Shown here: positions 1-9,629 of the stretch, piece by piece
Numbering within the stretch: the first letter of the stretch is position 1
Layout of the letters: each line of letters starts with the position of its first letter
Assembly: GCF_030409795.1 (NCBI RefSeq)
Contig: NZ_JAUFQN010000019.1
Coordinates: 682,001 to 746,000 of the forward strand
Origin: Flavobacterium paronense
GTDB lineage: Bacteria > Bacteroidota > Bacteroidia > Flavobacteriales > Flavobacteriaceae
Length of the DNA: 64,000 nucleotides
Direction: 5' to 3'
Translations under genes and position numbers: made by a program
The notes under the pieces: generated by a model
The model's database searches: none
What the model saw: only the letters and a program-made list of their open reading frames with translations
Told to the model about the DNA's origin: nothing

Positions 1-1944
1 AGAACTGAAGCATGTTTAACACAAGCAGCAATTAATAGTGATTTCGCTAGTTGGTTAGCAACAGCAACAGCAACAGGCGGATGTAATGGAGTTTTAAGAA
101 ATAACAATACAGGTGCTCCATCAGCTTGTGGTGGTTCAACAACTGTAACATTTACTTATACTAGTTCATGCGCTCCATTGACAACAACTTGTCAAGCTAC
201 ATATACAGTTCCAGCTTCACCAACAGTTGTGTTAACATGTCCAACAAATAAAAGAACTGAAGCATGTTTAACCCAAGCAGCGATTAATAGTGATTACGCT
301 AATTGGTTAGCAACAGCAACAGCAGTAGGCGGATGTAATGGTAATTTAACAAATAACAGTCAAGGCGCTCCATCTAATTGTGGAGGATCAAGTACAGTTA
401 CCTTTACTTATACAAGTACATGTGCTCCATTGACAACAACATGTCAGGCAACATATACAGTTCCAGCTTCACCAACAGTTGTGTTAACATGTCCAACAAA
501 TAAAAGAACTGAAGCATGTTTAACCCAAGCAGCGATTAATAGTGATTACGCTAATTGGTTAGCAACAGCAACAGCAGTAGGCGGATGTAATGGTAATTTA
601 ACAAATAACAGTCAAGGCGCTCCATCTAATTGTGGAGGATCAAGTACAGTTACCTTTACTTATACAAGTACATGTGCTCCATTGACAACAACATGTCAGG
701 CAACATATACAGTTCCAGCTTCACCAACAGTTGTGTTAACATGTCCAACAAATAAAAGAACTGAAGCATGTTTAACCCAAGCAGCGATTAATAGTGATTA
801 CGCTAATTGGTTAGCAACAGCAACAGCAGTAGGCGGATGTAATGGTAATTTAACAAATAACAGTCAAGGCGCTCCATCTAATTGTGGAGGGTCAAGTACA
901 GTTACCTTTACTTATACAAGTACATGTGCTCCATTGACAACAACATGTCAGGCAACATATACAGTTCCAGCTTCACCAGAAGTTGTGTTAACATGTCCAA
1001 CAAATAAAAGAACTGAAGCATGTTTAACCCAAGCAGCGATTAATAGTGATTACGCTAATTGGTTAGCAACAGCAACAGCAGTAGGCGGATGTAATGGTAA
1101 TTTAACAAATAACAGTCAAGGCGCTCCATCTAATTGTGGAGGGTCAAGTACAGTTACCTTTACTTATACAAGTACATGTGCTCCATTGACAACAACATGT
1201 CAGGCAACATATACAGTTCCAGCTTCACCAGAAGTTGTGTTAACATGTCCAACAAATAAAAGAACTGAAGCATGTTTAACACAAGCAGCAATTAATAGTG
1301 ATTTCGCTAGTTGGTTAGCAACAGCAACAGCAACAGGCGGATGTAATGGAGTTTTAAGAAATAACAATACAGGTGCTCCATCAGCTTGTGGTGGTTCAAC
1401 AACTGTAACATTTACTTATACTAGTTCATGCGCTCCATTGACAACAACTTGTCAAGCTACATATACAGTTCCAGCTTCACCAACAGTTGTGTTAACATGT
1501 CCAACAAATAAAAGAACTGAAGCATGTTTAACCCAAGCAGCGATTAATAGTGATTACGCTAATTGGTTAGCAACAGCAACAGCAGTAGGCGGATGTAATG
1601 GTAATTTAACAAATAACAGTCAAGGCGCTCCATCTAATTGTGGAGGATCAAGTACAGTTACCTTTACTTATACAAGTACATGTGCTCCATTGACAACAAC
1701 ATGTCAGGCAACATATACAGTTCCAGCTTCACCAACAGTTGTGTTAACATGTCCAACAAATAAAAGAACTGAAGCATGTTTAACCCAAGCAGCGATTAAT
1801 AGTGATTTCGCTAGTTGGTTAGAAACAGCAACAGCAACAGGTGGATGTAATGGAGTTTTAACAAATAACAATACAGGTGCTCCATCAGCTTGTGGTGGCT
1901 CAACAACTGTAACATTTACTTATACTAGTTTATGCGCTCCATTG
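1..1944 (+). repeat. 252-bp (84-aa) near-identical in-gene tandem repeats, family 1
   Basis: Seven complete 252-bp units begin at 181, 433, 685, 937, 1189, 1441 and 1693, preceded by a partial unit at 1-180. Two sub-types alternate: one with DYANW...NLTNNSQ and one with DFASW...NNNTG. Bases 1-547 equal 1261-1807 exactly, a higher-order duplication of five units (1260 bp). Each unit encodes several cysteines and ends in a TSxCAPL segment. Such identity points to recent unequal recombination or gene conversion, and is also a known site of assembly collapse. Confidence 0.95.
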
Positions 1945-4900
1945 ACAACAACATGTCAGGTTACATATACAGTTCCAGCGCCTGCAACATTAGTTGTAAA
2001 CGCTCCTGTATATAGTTCTAATTCATATACAAATCAAGCTGATGCTGATGCAGCATTCTTGGCTTGGTTAGCAGGATTTAATTTCAATGGTGGATGTAAT
2101 CCATCTGGAAGCTATGGAGAACCAACAGCACCGCCATATTGTGGAGGAACAAGAACAGTTACTTATACGGTAAATGATTATTGCCACGATGGACCAGTTA
2201 TTGTATCTGCAACATTTGTTATAACAGGACCTCCTACTGTAGTTGTAGCAACACCAAATCCAATTAATAGTTCTACTAGTTCTTGTGCTTATCCAACGCA
2301 AGCTGAAGCTGATGCATCATTTACTGCATGGTTAAATCAGTTTGGTGTTAGCGGAGGACTTAATCCTAACGGAAGTTTTATTGGAACACCAGCAGCACCT
2401 TCTTATTGTGGTGGTACAACAACAGTTACTTACATAGTAACTGATAGATGTTACGAAACAACAACACACATAGGAACGTTCACAATTGTGCCTGGAGCAC
2501 CAGTACATGTAACAGGACCAGCTATCAGCTCAACTAGTTCATGTGCTTATGCAAACCAAGATGCTGTAGATGCAGCTTTTGCAGCATGGTTAGCTCAATT
2601 TGCAGTGACTAATGTAGGTTGTAATTCTCCTACTGATAATCAAGGAAGTTTCAGTCTAACTGAATTTCAAGCACCAAGATTGTGCATAGGTGGAAGCATT
2701 GCTTTGACATATTCTTACTCTGATCATTGTACGCAAGATAGTGTAAGATCAACCTTTACAATTACACCATCAACACCAGTTGATGTAACAGGACCAACGA
2801 CTAGTTCAACTAGTTCATGTGCTTATGCAGACCAAGCAGCTGTTGATACAGCGTTTGCAGAATGGTTGGCACAGTTCCAAACAGTTAATGCAGGATGTGA
2901 TGCAACAGCACACTTCAATTTAACTGAATTCCAAGCACCAAGATTGTGTGTTGGAGGAAGTGTTTCATTAATCTATAGTATTTCAGATAATTGTAGTCAA
3001 GATAGCGCAAGTGCTACCTTTACAATTACACCATCAACACCAGTTGATGTAACAGGACCAACAACTAGTTCAACTAGTTCATGTGCTTATGCAGACCAAG
3101 CAGCTGTTGATACAGCGTTTGCAGAATGGTTGGCACAGTTCCAAACAGTTAATGCAGGATGTGATGCAACAGCACACTTCAATTTAACTGAATTCCAAGC
3201 ACCAAGATTGTGTGTTGGAGGAAGTGTTTCATTAATCTATAGTATATCAGACAACTGTAGTCAAGATAGCGCAAGTGCTACCTTTACAATTACACCATCA
3301 ACACCAGTTGATGTAACAGGACCAACGACTAGTTCAACTAGTTCATGTGCTTATGCAGACCAAGCAACTGTTGATACAGCGTTTGCAGAATGGTTGGCAC
3401 AGTTCCAAACAGTTAATGCAGGATGTGATGCAACAGCACACTTCAATTTAACTGAATTCCAAGCACCAAGATTGTGTGTTGGAGGAAGTGTTTCATTAAT
3501 CTATAGTATTTCAGATAATTGTAGTCAAGATAGCGCAAGTGCTACCTTTACAATTACACCATCAACACCAGTTGATGTAACAGGACCAACAACTAGTTCA
3601 ACTAGTTCATGTGCTTATGCAGACCAAGCAGCTGTTGATACAGCGTTTGCAGAATGGTTGGCACAGTTCCAAACAGTTAATGCAGGATGTGATGCAACAG
3701 CACACTTCAATTTAACTGAATTCCAAGCACCAAGATTGTGTGTTGGAGGAAGCGTAGCATTAACATATAGTATTTCAGACAACTGTAGTCAAGATAGTGT
3801 AAGTTCAACCTTTACAATTACACCATCAACACCAGTTAAAGTAACAGGGCCAGCTATTAGTTCAACTAGTTCATGTTATTATGAAAACCAAGCAGCTGTA
3901 GATGCAGCGTTTGATGCATGGGTTGCTCAATTCGTAACTGTAAATGCAGGATGTGATGCAACAGCACACTTCAATTTAACTGAATTCCAAGCACCAAGAT
4001 TGTGTGTTGGAGGAAGTGTAGCATTAACATATAGTATTTCAGACAACTGTAGTCAAGATAGTGTAAGTTCAACCTTTACAATTACACCATCAACACCAGT
4101 TAAAGTAACAGGGCCAGCTATTAGTTCAACTAGTTCATGTTCTTATGAAAACCAAGCAGCTGTAGATGCAGCGTTTGATGCATGGGTTGCTCAATTCGTA
4201 ACTGTAAATGCAGGATGTGATGCAACAGCACACTTCAATTTAACTGAATTCCAAGCACCAAGATTGTGTGTTGGAGGAAGTGTTTCATTAATCTATAGTA
4301 TTTCAGATAATTGTAGTCAAGATAGCGCAAGTGCTACCTTTACAATTACACCATCAACACCAGTTAAAGTAACAGGACCAACAACTAGTTCAACTAGTTC
4401 ATGTGCTTATGCAGACCAAGCAGCTGTTGATACAGCGTTTGCAGAATGGTTGGCACAGTTCCAAACAGTTAATGCAGGATGTGATGCAACAGCACACTTC
4501 AACTTAACTGAATTCCAAGCACCAAGATTGTGTGTTGGAGGAAGTGTTTCATTAATCTATAGTATATCAGACAACTGTAGTCAAGATAGCGCAAGTGCTA
4601 CCTTTACAATTACACCATCAACACCAGTTAAAGTAACAGGACCAACAACTAGTTCAACTAGTTCATGTGCTTATGCAGACCAAGCAGCTGTTGATACAGC
4701 GTTTGCAGAATGGTTGGCACAGTTCCAAACAGTTAATGCAGGATGTGATGCAACAGCACACTTCAACTTAACTGAATTCCAAGCACCAAGATTGTGTGTT
4801 GGAGGAAGTGTTTCATTAATCTATAGTATTTCAGATAATTGTAGTCAAGATAGTGTAAATTCAACTTTTACAATTACACCTACGCCAACAGTAACTTTTA

Positions 4901-7900
4901 CTTGTGGATCTGATAAAACAGTACCAGCATGTAGTACACAAGCTCAAGTAAATGCAGCATGGACTTCATTCTTGAATTCAACTACAGCAAGTGGTGGATG
5001 CGGTAACGGAACATTGACAAACAATGCACCAGCTAATGCACCATCAGCTTGTGGAGGATATGTAGATGTTACTTGGACATACAATGTAACTGGTTGTGGA
5101 CAATCACAAGCATGTACTAAACGATTTACAGTAACGGCTACACCTCAAGTTGTATTCGAATGTGGATCTGACAAAACAGTACCAGCATGTAGTACACAAG
5201 CTCAAGTAAATGCAGCATGGACTTCATTCTTGGCTTCAACTACAGCAAGTGGAGGATGTGGTATTGGAACATTAACAAACAATGCACCAGCTAATGCACC
5301 ATCAGCATGTGGAGGATATGTAGATGTTACTTGGATATATAACGCAAGTAATCCATGTGGACAAACTGAAGGTTGTCAAGGACAATTTAAAACTTTCACT
5401 ATTGGAGGTTGGGGAACAAGTTGTAATGGAGGTAATCCAGGATGTTATAGAGATAGTAATTTTACTGCAGCTTTTCCAAACGGCTTAGCTATCGGATGTG
5501 GAAACAATAAACTTAGTTTTACATCATCATCAGCAATTCAAAATTATTTACCTGCAGGTGGACCAGCAGCAGTTCTTACGACAGGGGCTGTGAATCCAAC
5601 TACTTCTAAAGGTGTGTTATCATCTCAATTGATTGCACTTACATTATCTCTTGGTTTTGATGCTTATGATTCTAACTTCTCAACTAGTAGTTCAAGTTTA
5701 GGTTCATTAACTATCAAGTCTGGTACTTTTGCAGGTATGACAGTATCTAGCTTTTTACAATTAGCAAATAATATTATTGGAGGTTGTTCTTCACAATATT
5801 CAGTGTCAGATATTAATGCAGTTGCTACAGCTATCAATGAAAATTTTGATAATGGAAATACTGATTTACAATTTTTAAACTGTAGTGGTGGACAAACTCC
5901 ACAAGGAAGTACTTATAGTTGTACTAAGCGATTTACAGTTACAGCACCTGCACCAGTAGTGATAACTTGTGGTCCTGATGTAATATTACCTGCATGTAGC
6001 ACACAAGCTCAATTAACTGCAGCATGGAATTCTTTCTTATCTTCTACAACTGCTTCAGGTGGATGTAATGGTGTGTTAACAAGAACTTCTTGTACTGCAC
6101 CATCATTGTGTGGAGGATATGTAGATGTTACATGGACTTATACAGTAAGTGGTTGTGGTCAACAATCAGGATGTGGAAGTACTAATTCAGTACATTGTAC
6201 AAAACGATTTACAGTTGCGGCACCTGCGCCAGTAACTTTAACTTGTGGTTCTAATTTTGTATTGCCAGCATGTAGCACACAAGCTCAATTAACAGCAGCA
6301 TGGAATTCATTCTTATCTTCAACAACTGCAACAGGTGGTTGTGGAGGTGTATTAACAAGAACTCAATGCAGCCCACCATCATTGTGTGGAGGTTATGTTG
6401 ATGTAACTTGGACATACACTGTAGGTTCATGTGGTCAGCAATCAGGTTGTGGAAGTACAAATTCACAATCATGTACAAGACGATTCACAGTAGCAGCACC
6501 ATCACCAGTTTCATTCAGATGTGGAACTGATATAACAGTGCCAGCTTGTAGTACACAAGCCCAAATAACTACAGCATGGAATTCATTCTTAGCATCAACT
6601 ACTGCAAGTGGTGGATGTGGAGGTGTATTAACAAGAACTTCAGCTACTGTTCCACCATCATGTGGAGGATATGTAGATGTTACTTGGACTTATACAGTAG
6701 CTTCATGTGGACAACAATCAGGTTGTGGAACAGGTAATTCATTAACATGTACTAAGCGATTTACTGTAGCTGCAACAGCACCAGTTGTATTCAACTGTGG
6801 TACAGATAAGATTGTACCAGCATGTAGCACACAAGCTCAAGTAACTGCAGCATGGAATTCATTCTTAACATCAACTACAGCAAGTGGTGGATGTAATGGA
6901 GTATTGACAAGAAGTACTTGTACTGCACCATCAGCATGTGGAGGATATGTAGACGTTACTTGGACTTATACAACAACTGCATGTGGTGGACAAGCTTCAA
7001 CACAATCATGTACCAAGCGATTTACAGTTGCTGCGCCATCTCAAGTGGCATTTAACTGCGGAACAGATATAAGAGTTCCGGCTTGTAGCACACAAGCGCA
7101 AGTAACAACAGCATGGAATTCATTCTTATCTTCAACAACTGCCTCAGGTGGATGTAATGGAGTATTAACTAGAACTTCAGCTACTGCTCCTTCAACATGT
7201 GGAGGATATGTAGATGTTACTTGGACTTATACGGTTAGTGTATGCGGACAACAATCAGGTTGTGGAAGCGGAGCTACTAACTCAGTGTCATGTACTAAAC
7301 GATTTACAGTTGAGGCTGCACCAGCTGCAACACTTAATTGTGGAAATAATATGATAGTAGCATCTTGTAGTACTCAAGCGCAAGTAAATGCAGCATGGGC
7401 TTCATTCTTAGCTTCAACTACAGTAAGTGGAGGATGTAGTTCTGGAACATTGACAAATAATGCGCCAACTGCACCACCAGCAACATGTGGAGGATATGTA
7501 GATGTGACATGGACATATAGAACAAATAGTACTTGTGGTCAACCAGTAACTTGTGGAGGTCAAACTTCAACTACTGGAACACAAACTTGTACTAAACGTT
7601 TCACAGTAGAAGCTGCAACACCTGCAACATTAAGCTGTGCAACCGATGTTAGAGTACCATCTTGTAGTTCACAAACACAAATAAATGCGACATGGGCTTC
7701 ATTCCTAGCTTCAACTACAGTAAGTGGAGGATGTAGTACTGGAACATTGACAAATAATGCACCAGCAAATCCACCAACAGCATGTGGAGGATATGTAGAT
7801 GTAACATGGACATACAGAACCAACAGTACTTGTGGTCAACCAGTAACTTGTGGAGGTCAAACTTCAACTACTGGAACACAAACTTGTACTAAACGTTTCA

Positions 7901-9354
7901 CAGTAGAAGCTCCAACACCTGCAACCTTAAATTGTGCAACCGATGTTAGAGTTCCATCTTGTAGTTCACAAGCACAAATAAATGCGACTTGGGCTTCATT
8001 CTTAGCTTCAACTACAGTAAGTGGCGGATGTACTACTGGAACATTGACAAACAATGCACCAGCTAATCCACCAGCAGCATGTGGAGGATATGTAGATGTG
8101 ACATGGACATATAGAACAAATAGTACTTGTGGTCAACCAGTAACTTGTGGAGGTCAAACTTCAACTACTGGAACACAAACTTGTACTAAACGTTTCACAG
8201 TAGAAGCTGCACCAGCAGTAACATTTAGCTGTGGAACCGATAAAACAGTAGCTTCATGTAGTACTCAAGCTCAAGTTAATTGTGCATGGACAGCATTCTT
8301 AGCATCAACTACAGTAAGTGGTGGATGTAGCACAGGGACATTGACAAACAATGCACCATCAACTCCACCATCAACATGTGGTGGATATGTAGATGTAACA
8401 TGGACATACAGAACAAACAGTACTTGTGGTCAACCAGTGACTTGTGGAGGTCAAACTTCAACTACTGGAACACAAACTTGTACTAAACGTTTCACAGTAG
8501 AAGCTGCACCAGCAGTAACGTTTAATTGTGGAAATAATGTATGTTTACCAGCATGTAGCTCTCAAGCTCAAGTTAATTGTGCATGGAATTCATTCTTAGC
8601 TTCAACAACTGTAAGCGGTGGATGTAGTTCAGGAACATTGACCAACAATGCGCCATCAGCTGCACCATCAGCATGTGGAGGATATGTAGATGTTACTTGG
8701 ACATACAGATCAAACAATACTTGTGGTCAAACCATTACATGTGGTGGAACAACATCTCAAGCTAGTGTTTATACTTGTACTAAACGATTTACAGTAACCG
8801 CAGGTGGTGGTGTAGACGTTTCAGGACCAGGAAGTGTAAGTTATCCTGCTACTAACTACTGTAGTCAATATGCAGTTAATTGTGCATTTGCTAATTGGTT
8901 AGCACAATTCACAACAGTGAGTTCAGGATGTGGAGCAACTGCAGTATTTAGTGGGGATTGTAGAGTAGCACCAAGTTGGGCTAATGGAGGAACTGTAAGA
9001 GTAACTTATAGTATCACAGGAAACTGTAATTCTGATAGCGTTTGTGCATCATTCACAATAACTAGAAGCTCATCTTGTAGTAAAATAGCTGAAGGTGGAG
9101 TTAAAACAGCAATGTCTGTAAAAGCTTATCCAAATCCATTTAGTGAAAACTTCAACTTAGATTTAGTAACTTCTACTGAAGATAAAGTAGGTGTAGCTAT
9201 TTATGATATGACTGGAAAATTAATCGAACAACGTGAGGTTAATGCAGAGGAAGTATCAGGATTACAAGTTGGGGATCGCTTTGCTTCTGGAGTTTACAAT
9301 GTAATTGTTACTCAAGGAACTGAAGTGAAAACATTACGAGTAATTAAAAGATAA
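1..9354 (+). CDS. Giant repetitive T9SS-secreted adhesin-like surface protein (5' end outside window)
   Basis: The frame is open from base 1, so the N-terminus lies upstream; 3117 residues are visible. The protein is almost entirely tandem cysteine-containing beta-sandwich-like repeats of three related families: 84-residue units (bases 1-1944), 88-residue units (2767-4878, with three diverged units just before), and units of about 90-105 residues starting with a CGxDxxVPAC-like motif (4879-8802). One last unit of the second type follows. Residues about 1796-1970 form a different domain nested in one repeat. The C-terminus from about residue 3041 is a T9SS type A sorting domain (AYPNPF, then YDMTGK, then LRVIKR at the end), so the protein should cross the outer membrane through T9SS and stay on the surface or be released. 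Repeats of this kind are usual in flavobacterial adhesins, but no ligand can be predicted. A strong terminator follows. The architecture is certain; adhesion is inference. Confidence 0.93.
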   Translation, partial: RTEACLTQAAINSDFASWLATATATGGCNGVLRNNNTGAPSACGGSTTVTFTYTSSCAPLTTTCQATYTVPASPTVVLTCPTNKRTEACLTQAAINSDYANWLATATAVGGCNGNLTNNSQGAPSNCGGSSTVTFTYTSTCAPLTTTCQATYTVPASPTVVLTCPTNKRTEACLTQAAINSDYANWLATATAVGGCNGNLTNNSQGAPSNCGGSSTVTFTYTSTCAPLTTTCQATYTVPASPTVVLTCPTNKRTEACLTQAAINSDYANWLATATAVGGCNGNLTNNSQGAPSNCGGSSTVTFTYTSTCAPLTTTCQATYTVPASPEVVLTCPTNKRTEACLTQAAINSDYANWLATATAVGGCNGNLTNNSQGAPSNCGGSSTVTFTYTSTCAPLTTTCQATYTVPASPEVVLTCPTNKRTEACLTQAAINSDFASWLATATATGGCNGVLRNNNTGAPSACGGSTTVTFTYTSSCAPLTTTCQATYTVPASPTVVLTCPTNKRTEACLTQAAINSDYANWLATATAVGGCNGNLTNNSQGAPSNCGGSSTVTFTYTSTCAPLTTTCQATYTVPASPTVVLTCPTNKRTEACLTQAAINSDFASWLETATATGGCNGVLTNNNTGAPSACGGSTTVTFTYTSLCAPLTTTCQVTYTVPAPATLVVNAPVYSSNSYTNQADADAAFLAWLAGFNFNGGCNPSGSYGEPTAPPYCGGTRTVTYTVNDYCHDGPVIVSATFVITGPPTVVVATPNPINSSTSSCAYPTQAEADASFTAWLNQFGVSGGLNPNGSFIGTPAAPSYCGGTTTVTYIVTDRCYETTTHIGTFTIVPGAPVHVTGPAISSTSSCAYANQDAVDAAFAAWLAQFAVTNVGCNSPTDNQGSFSLTEFQAPRLCIGGSIALTYSYSDHCTQDSVRSTFTITPSTPVDVTGPTTSSTSSCAYADQAAVDTAFAEWLAQFQTVNAGCDATAHFNLTEFQAPRLCVGGSVSLIYSISDNCSQDSASATFTITPSTPVDVTGPTTSSTSSCAYADQAAVDTAFAEWLAQFQTVNAGCDATAHFNLTEFQAPRLCVGGSVSLIYSISDNCSQDSASATFTITPSTPVDVTGPTTSSTSSCAYADQATVDTAFAEWLAQFQTVNAGCDATAHFNLTEFQAPRLCVGGSVSLIYSISDNCSQDSASATFTITPSTPVDVTGPTTSSTSSCAYADQAAVDTAFAEWLAQFQTVNAGCDATAHFNLTEFQAPRLCVGGSVALTYSISDNCSQDSVSSTFTITPSTPVKVTGPAISSTSSCYYENQAAVDAAFDAWVAQFVTVNAGCDATAHFNLTEFQAPRLCVGGSVALTYSISDNCSQDSVSSTFTITPSTPVKVTGPAISSTSSCSYENQAAVDAAFDAWVAQFVTVNAGCDATAHFNLTEFQAPRLCVGGSVSLIYSISDNCSQDSASATFTITPSTPVKVTGPTTSSTSSCAYADQAAVDTAFAEWLAQFQTVNAGCDATAHFNLTEFQAPRLCVGGSVSLIYSISDNCSQDSASATFTITPSTPVKVTGPTTSSTSSCAYADQAAVDTAFAEWLAQFQTVNAGCDATAHFNLTEFQAPRLCVGGSVSLIYSISDNCSQDSVNSTFTITPTPTVTFTCGSDKTVPACSTQAQVNAAWTSFLNSTTASGGCGNGTLTNNAPANAPSACGGYVDVTWTYNVTGCGQSQACTKRFTVTATPQVVFECGSDKTVPACSTQAQVNAAWTSFLASTTASGGCGIGTLTNNAPANAPSACGGYVDVTWIYNASNPCGQTEGCQGQFKTFTIGGWGTSCNGGNPGCYRDSNFTAAFPNGLAIGCGNNKLSFTSSSAIQNYLPAGGPAAVLTTGAVNPTTSKGVLSSQLIALTLSLGFDAYDSNFSTSSSSLGSLTIKSGTFAGMTVSSFLQLANNIIGGCSSQYSVSDINAVATAINENFDNGNTDLQFLNCSGGQTPQGSTYSCTKRFTVTAPAPVVITCGPDVILPACSTQAQLTAAWNSFLSSTTASGGCNGVLTRTSCTAPSLCGGYVDVTWTYTVSGCGQQSGCGSTNSVHCTKRFTVAAPAPVTLTCGSNFVLPACSTQAQLTAAWNSFLSSTTATGGCGGVLTRTQCSPPSLCGGYVDVTWTYTVGSCGQQSGCGSTNSQSCTRRFTVAAPSPVSFRCGTDITVPACSTQAQITTAWNSFLASTTASGGCGGVLTRTSATVPPSCGGYVDVTWTYTVASCGQQSGCGTGNSLTCTKRFTVAATAPVVFNCGTDKIVPACSTQAQVTAAWNSFLTSTTASGGCNGVLTRSTCTAPSACGGYVDVTWTYTTTACGGQASTQSCTKRFTVAAPSQVAFNCGTDIRVPACSTQAQVTTAWNSFLSSTTASGGCNGVLTRTSATAPSTCGGYVDVTWTYTVSVCGQQSGCGSGATNSVSCTKRFTVEAAPAATLNCGNNMIVASCSTQAQVNAAWASFLASTTVSGGCSSGTLTNNAPTAPPATCGGYVDVTWTYRTNSTCGQPVTCGGQTSTTGTQTCTKRFTVEAATPATLSCATDVRVPSCSSQTQINATWASFLASTTVSGGCSTGTLTNNAPANPPTACGGYVDVTWTYRTNSTCGQPVTCGGQTSTTGTQTCTKRFTVEAPTPATLNCATDVRVPSCSSQAQINATWASFLASTTVSGGCTTGTLTNNAPANPPAACGGYVDVTWTYRTNSTCGQPVTCGGQTSTTGTQTCTKRFTVEAAPAVTFSCGTDKTVASCSTQAQVNCAWTAFLASTTVSGGCSTGTLTNNAPSTPPSTCGGYVDVTWTYRTNSTCGQPVTCGGQTSTTGTQTCTKRFTVEAAPAVTFNCGNNVCLPACSSQAQVNCAWNSFLASTTVSGGCSSGTLTNNAPSAAPSACGGYVDVTWTYRSNNTCGQTITCGGTTSQASVYTCTKRFTVTAGGGVDVSGPGSVSYPATNYCSQYAVNCAFANWLAQFTTVSSGCGATAVFSGDCRVAPSWANGGTVRVTYSITGNCNSDSVCASFTITRSSSCSKIAEGGVKTAMSVKAYPNPFSENFNLDLVTSTEDKVGVAIYDMTGKLIEQREVNAEEVSGLQVGDRFASGVYNVIVTQGTEVKTLRVIKR
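2767..4878 (+). repeat. 264-bp (88-aa) in-gene tandem repeats, family 2
   Basis: Eight units start at 2767, 3031, 3295, 3559, 3823, 4087, 4351 and 4615, each 264 bp. The encoded unit begins PSTPV(D/K)VTGP and contains TEFQAPRLC and SDNCSQDS. Units at 3823 and 4087 carry a variant half (YENQ...DAWVAQFV), so the array is a mosaic of two half-unit types. Diverged relatives lie just upstream (about 1960-2766), and one lies after family 3 (8803-9078). Confidence 0.95.
4879..8802 (+). repeat. In-gene repeats, family 3 (CGGYVDVTWTY units)
   Basis: About twelve units share an opening with a Cys-Gly pair, a VPAC or similar motif, W(T/N)SFL, a GGC motif, CGGYVDVTWTY and a closing CTKRFTV strand. They are more diverged from each other than families 1 and 2, except the four at about 7320-8515, which share a nearly identical linker rich in Cys, Gly and Thr. 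The second unit is interrupted by the nested domain at 5386-5910. Confidence 0.92.
5386..5910 (+). other. Domain nested inside one adhesin repeat (about 175 aa)
   Basis: Unit 2 of family 3 starts normally through its WIY strand and CGQ motif, then runs into about 175 residues unlike the repeats, and ends with the usual CTKRFTV strand. The inserted piece contains FTIGGWG, CNGGNPGC, a LxxQLIALTLSLGFD helix-like stretch and INENFDNG. It is more polar and less repetitive than its host. I recall similar GGWG...ALTLSxGFD modules in other bacterial surface proteins but cannot name a family. The boundaries come from aligning host repeats by eye. Confidence 0.75.
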
Positions 9355-9376
9355 TCTTTTAAAATAGTTTTATAAT

Positions 9377-9406
9377 AAAAGCCCTTTCAGCAATGAAAGG
9401 GCTTTT
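9377..9406 (+). terminator. Rho-independent terminator of the adhesin gene
   Basis: A perfect inverted repeat AAAAGCCCTTTCA / TGAAAGGGCTTTT with a 4-nt loop (GCAA) begins 23 bases after the stop codon and ends in a T run. It may also act on leftward transcripts, although the TerC gene ends 223 bp further on. The 220 bp between this hairpin and the TerC stop are AT-rich and hold nothing else recognisable. Confidence 0.92.
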
Positions 9407-9629
9407 GTGTTTTAAATAATTAGTGGTAAAAATAATTGTTTATTAAAAGCTAATAGTTAATAAATTTATATTGCTTAGTAAAATACAAAAGTCAGATTTT
9501 ATTAATCGATTTGAAATAAAGTATATATGCCTTAATGAAATTTTAACCGAAATCAAGATTTATTTTATCAAATAATCACTCAATATATTTACTGATAAAT
9601 AGATTAATCTGTAAATAGAAGAAATAATA

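Noticed and set aside
7560-8054. Antisense open frames of 65-87 codons within the adhesin repeats
   Set aside because: They recur at the repeat period as shadows of the conserved Cys/Gly/Thr linker and have no own start context.
1-9354. CRISPR or satellite DNA
   Set aside because: The repeats are in frame through one open reading frame with a sorting tail.
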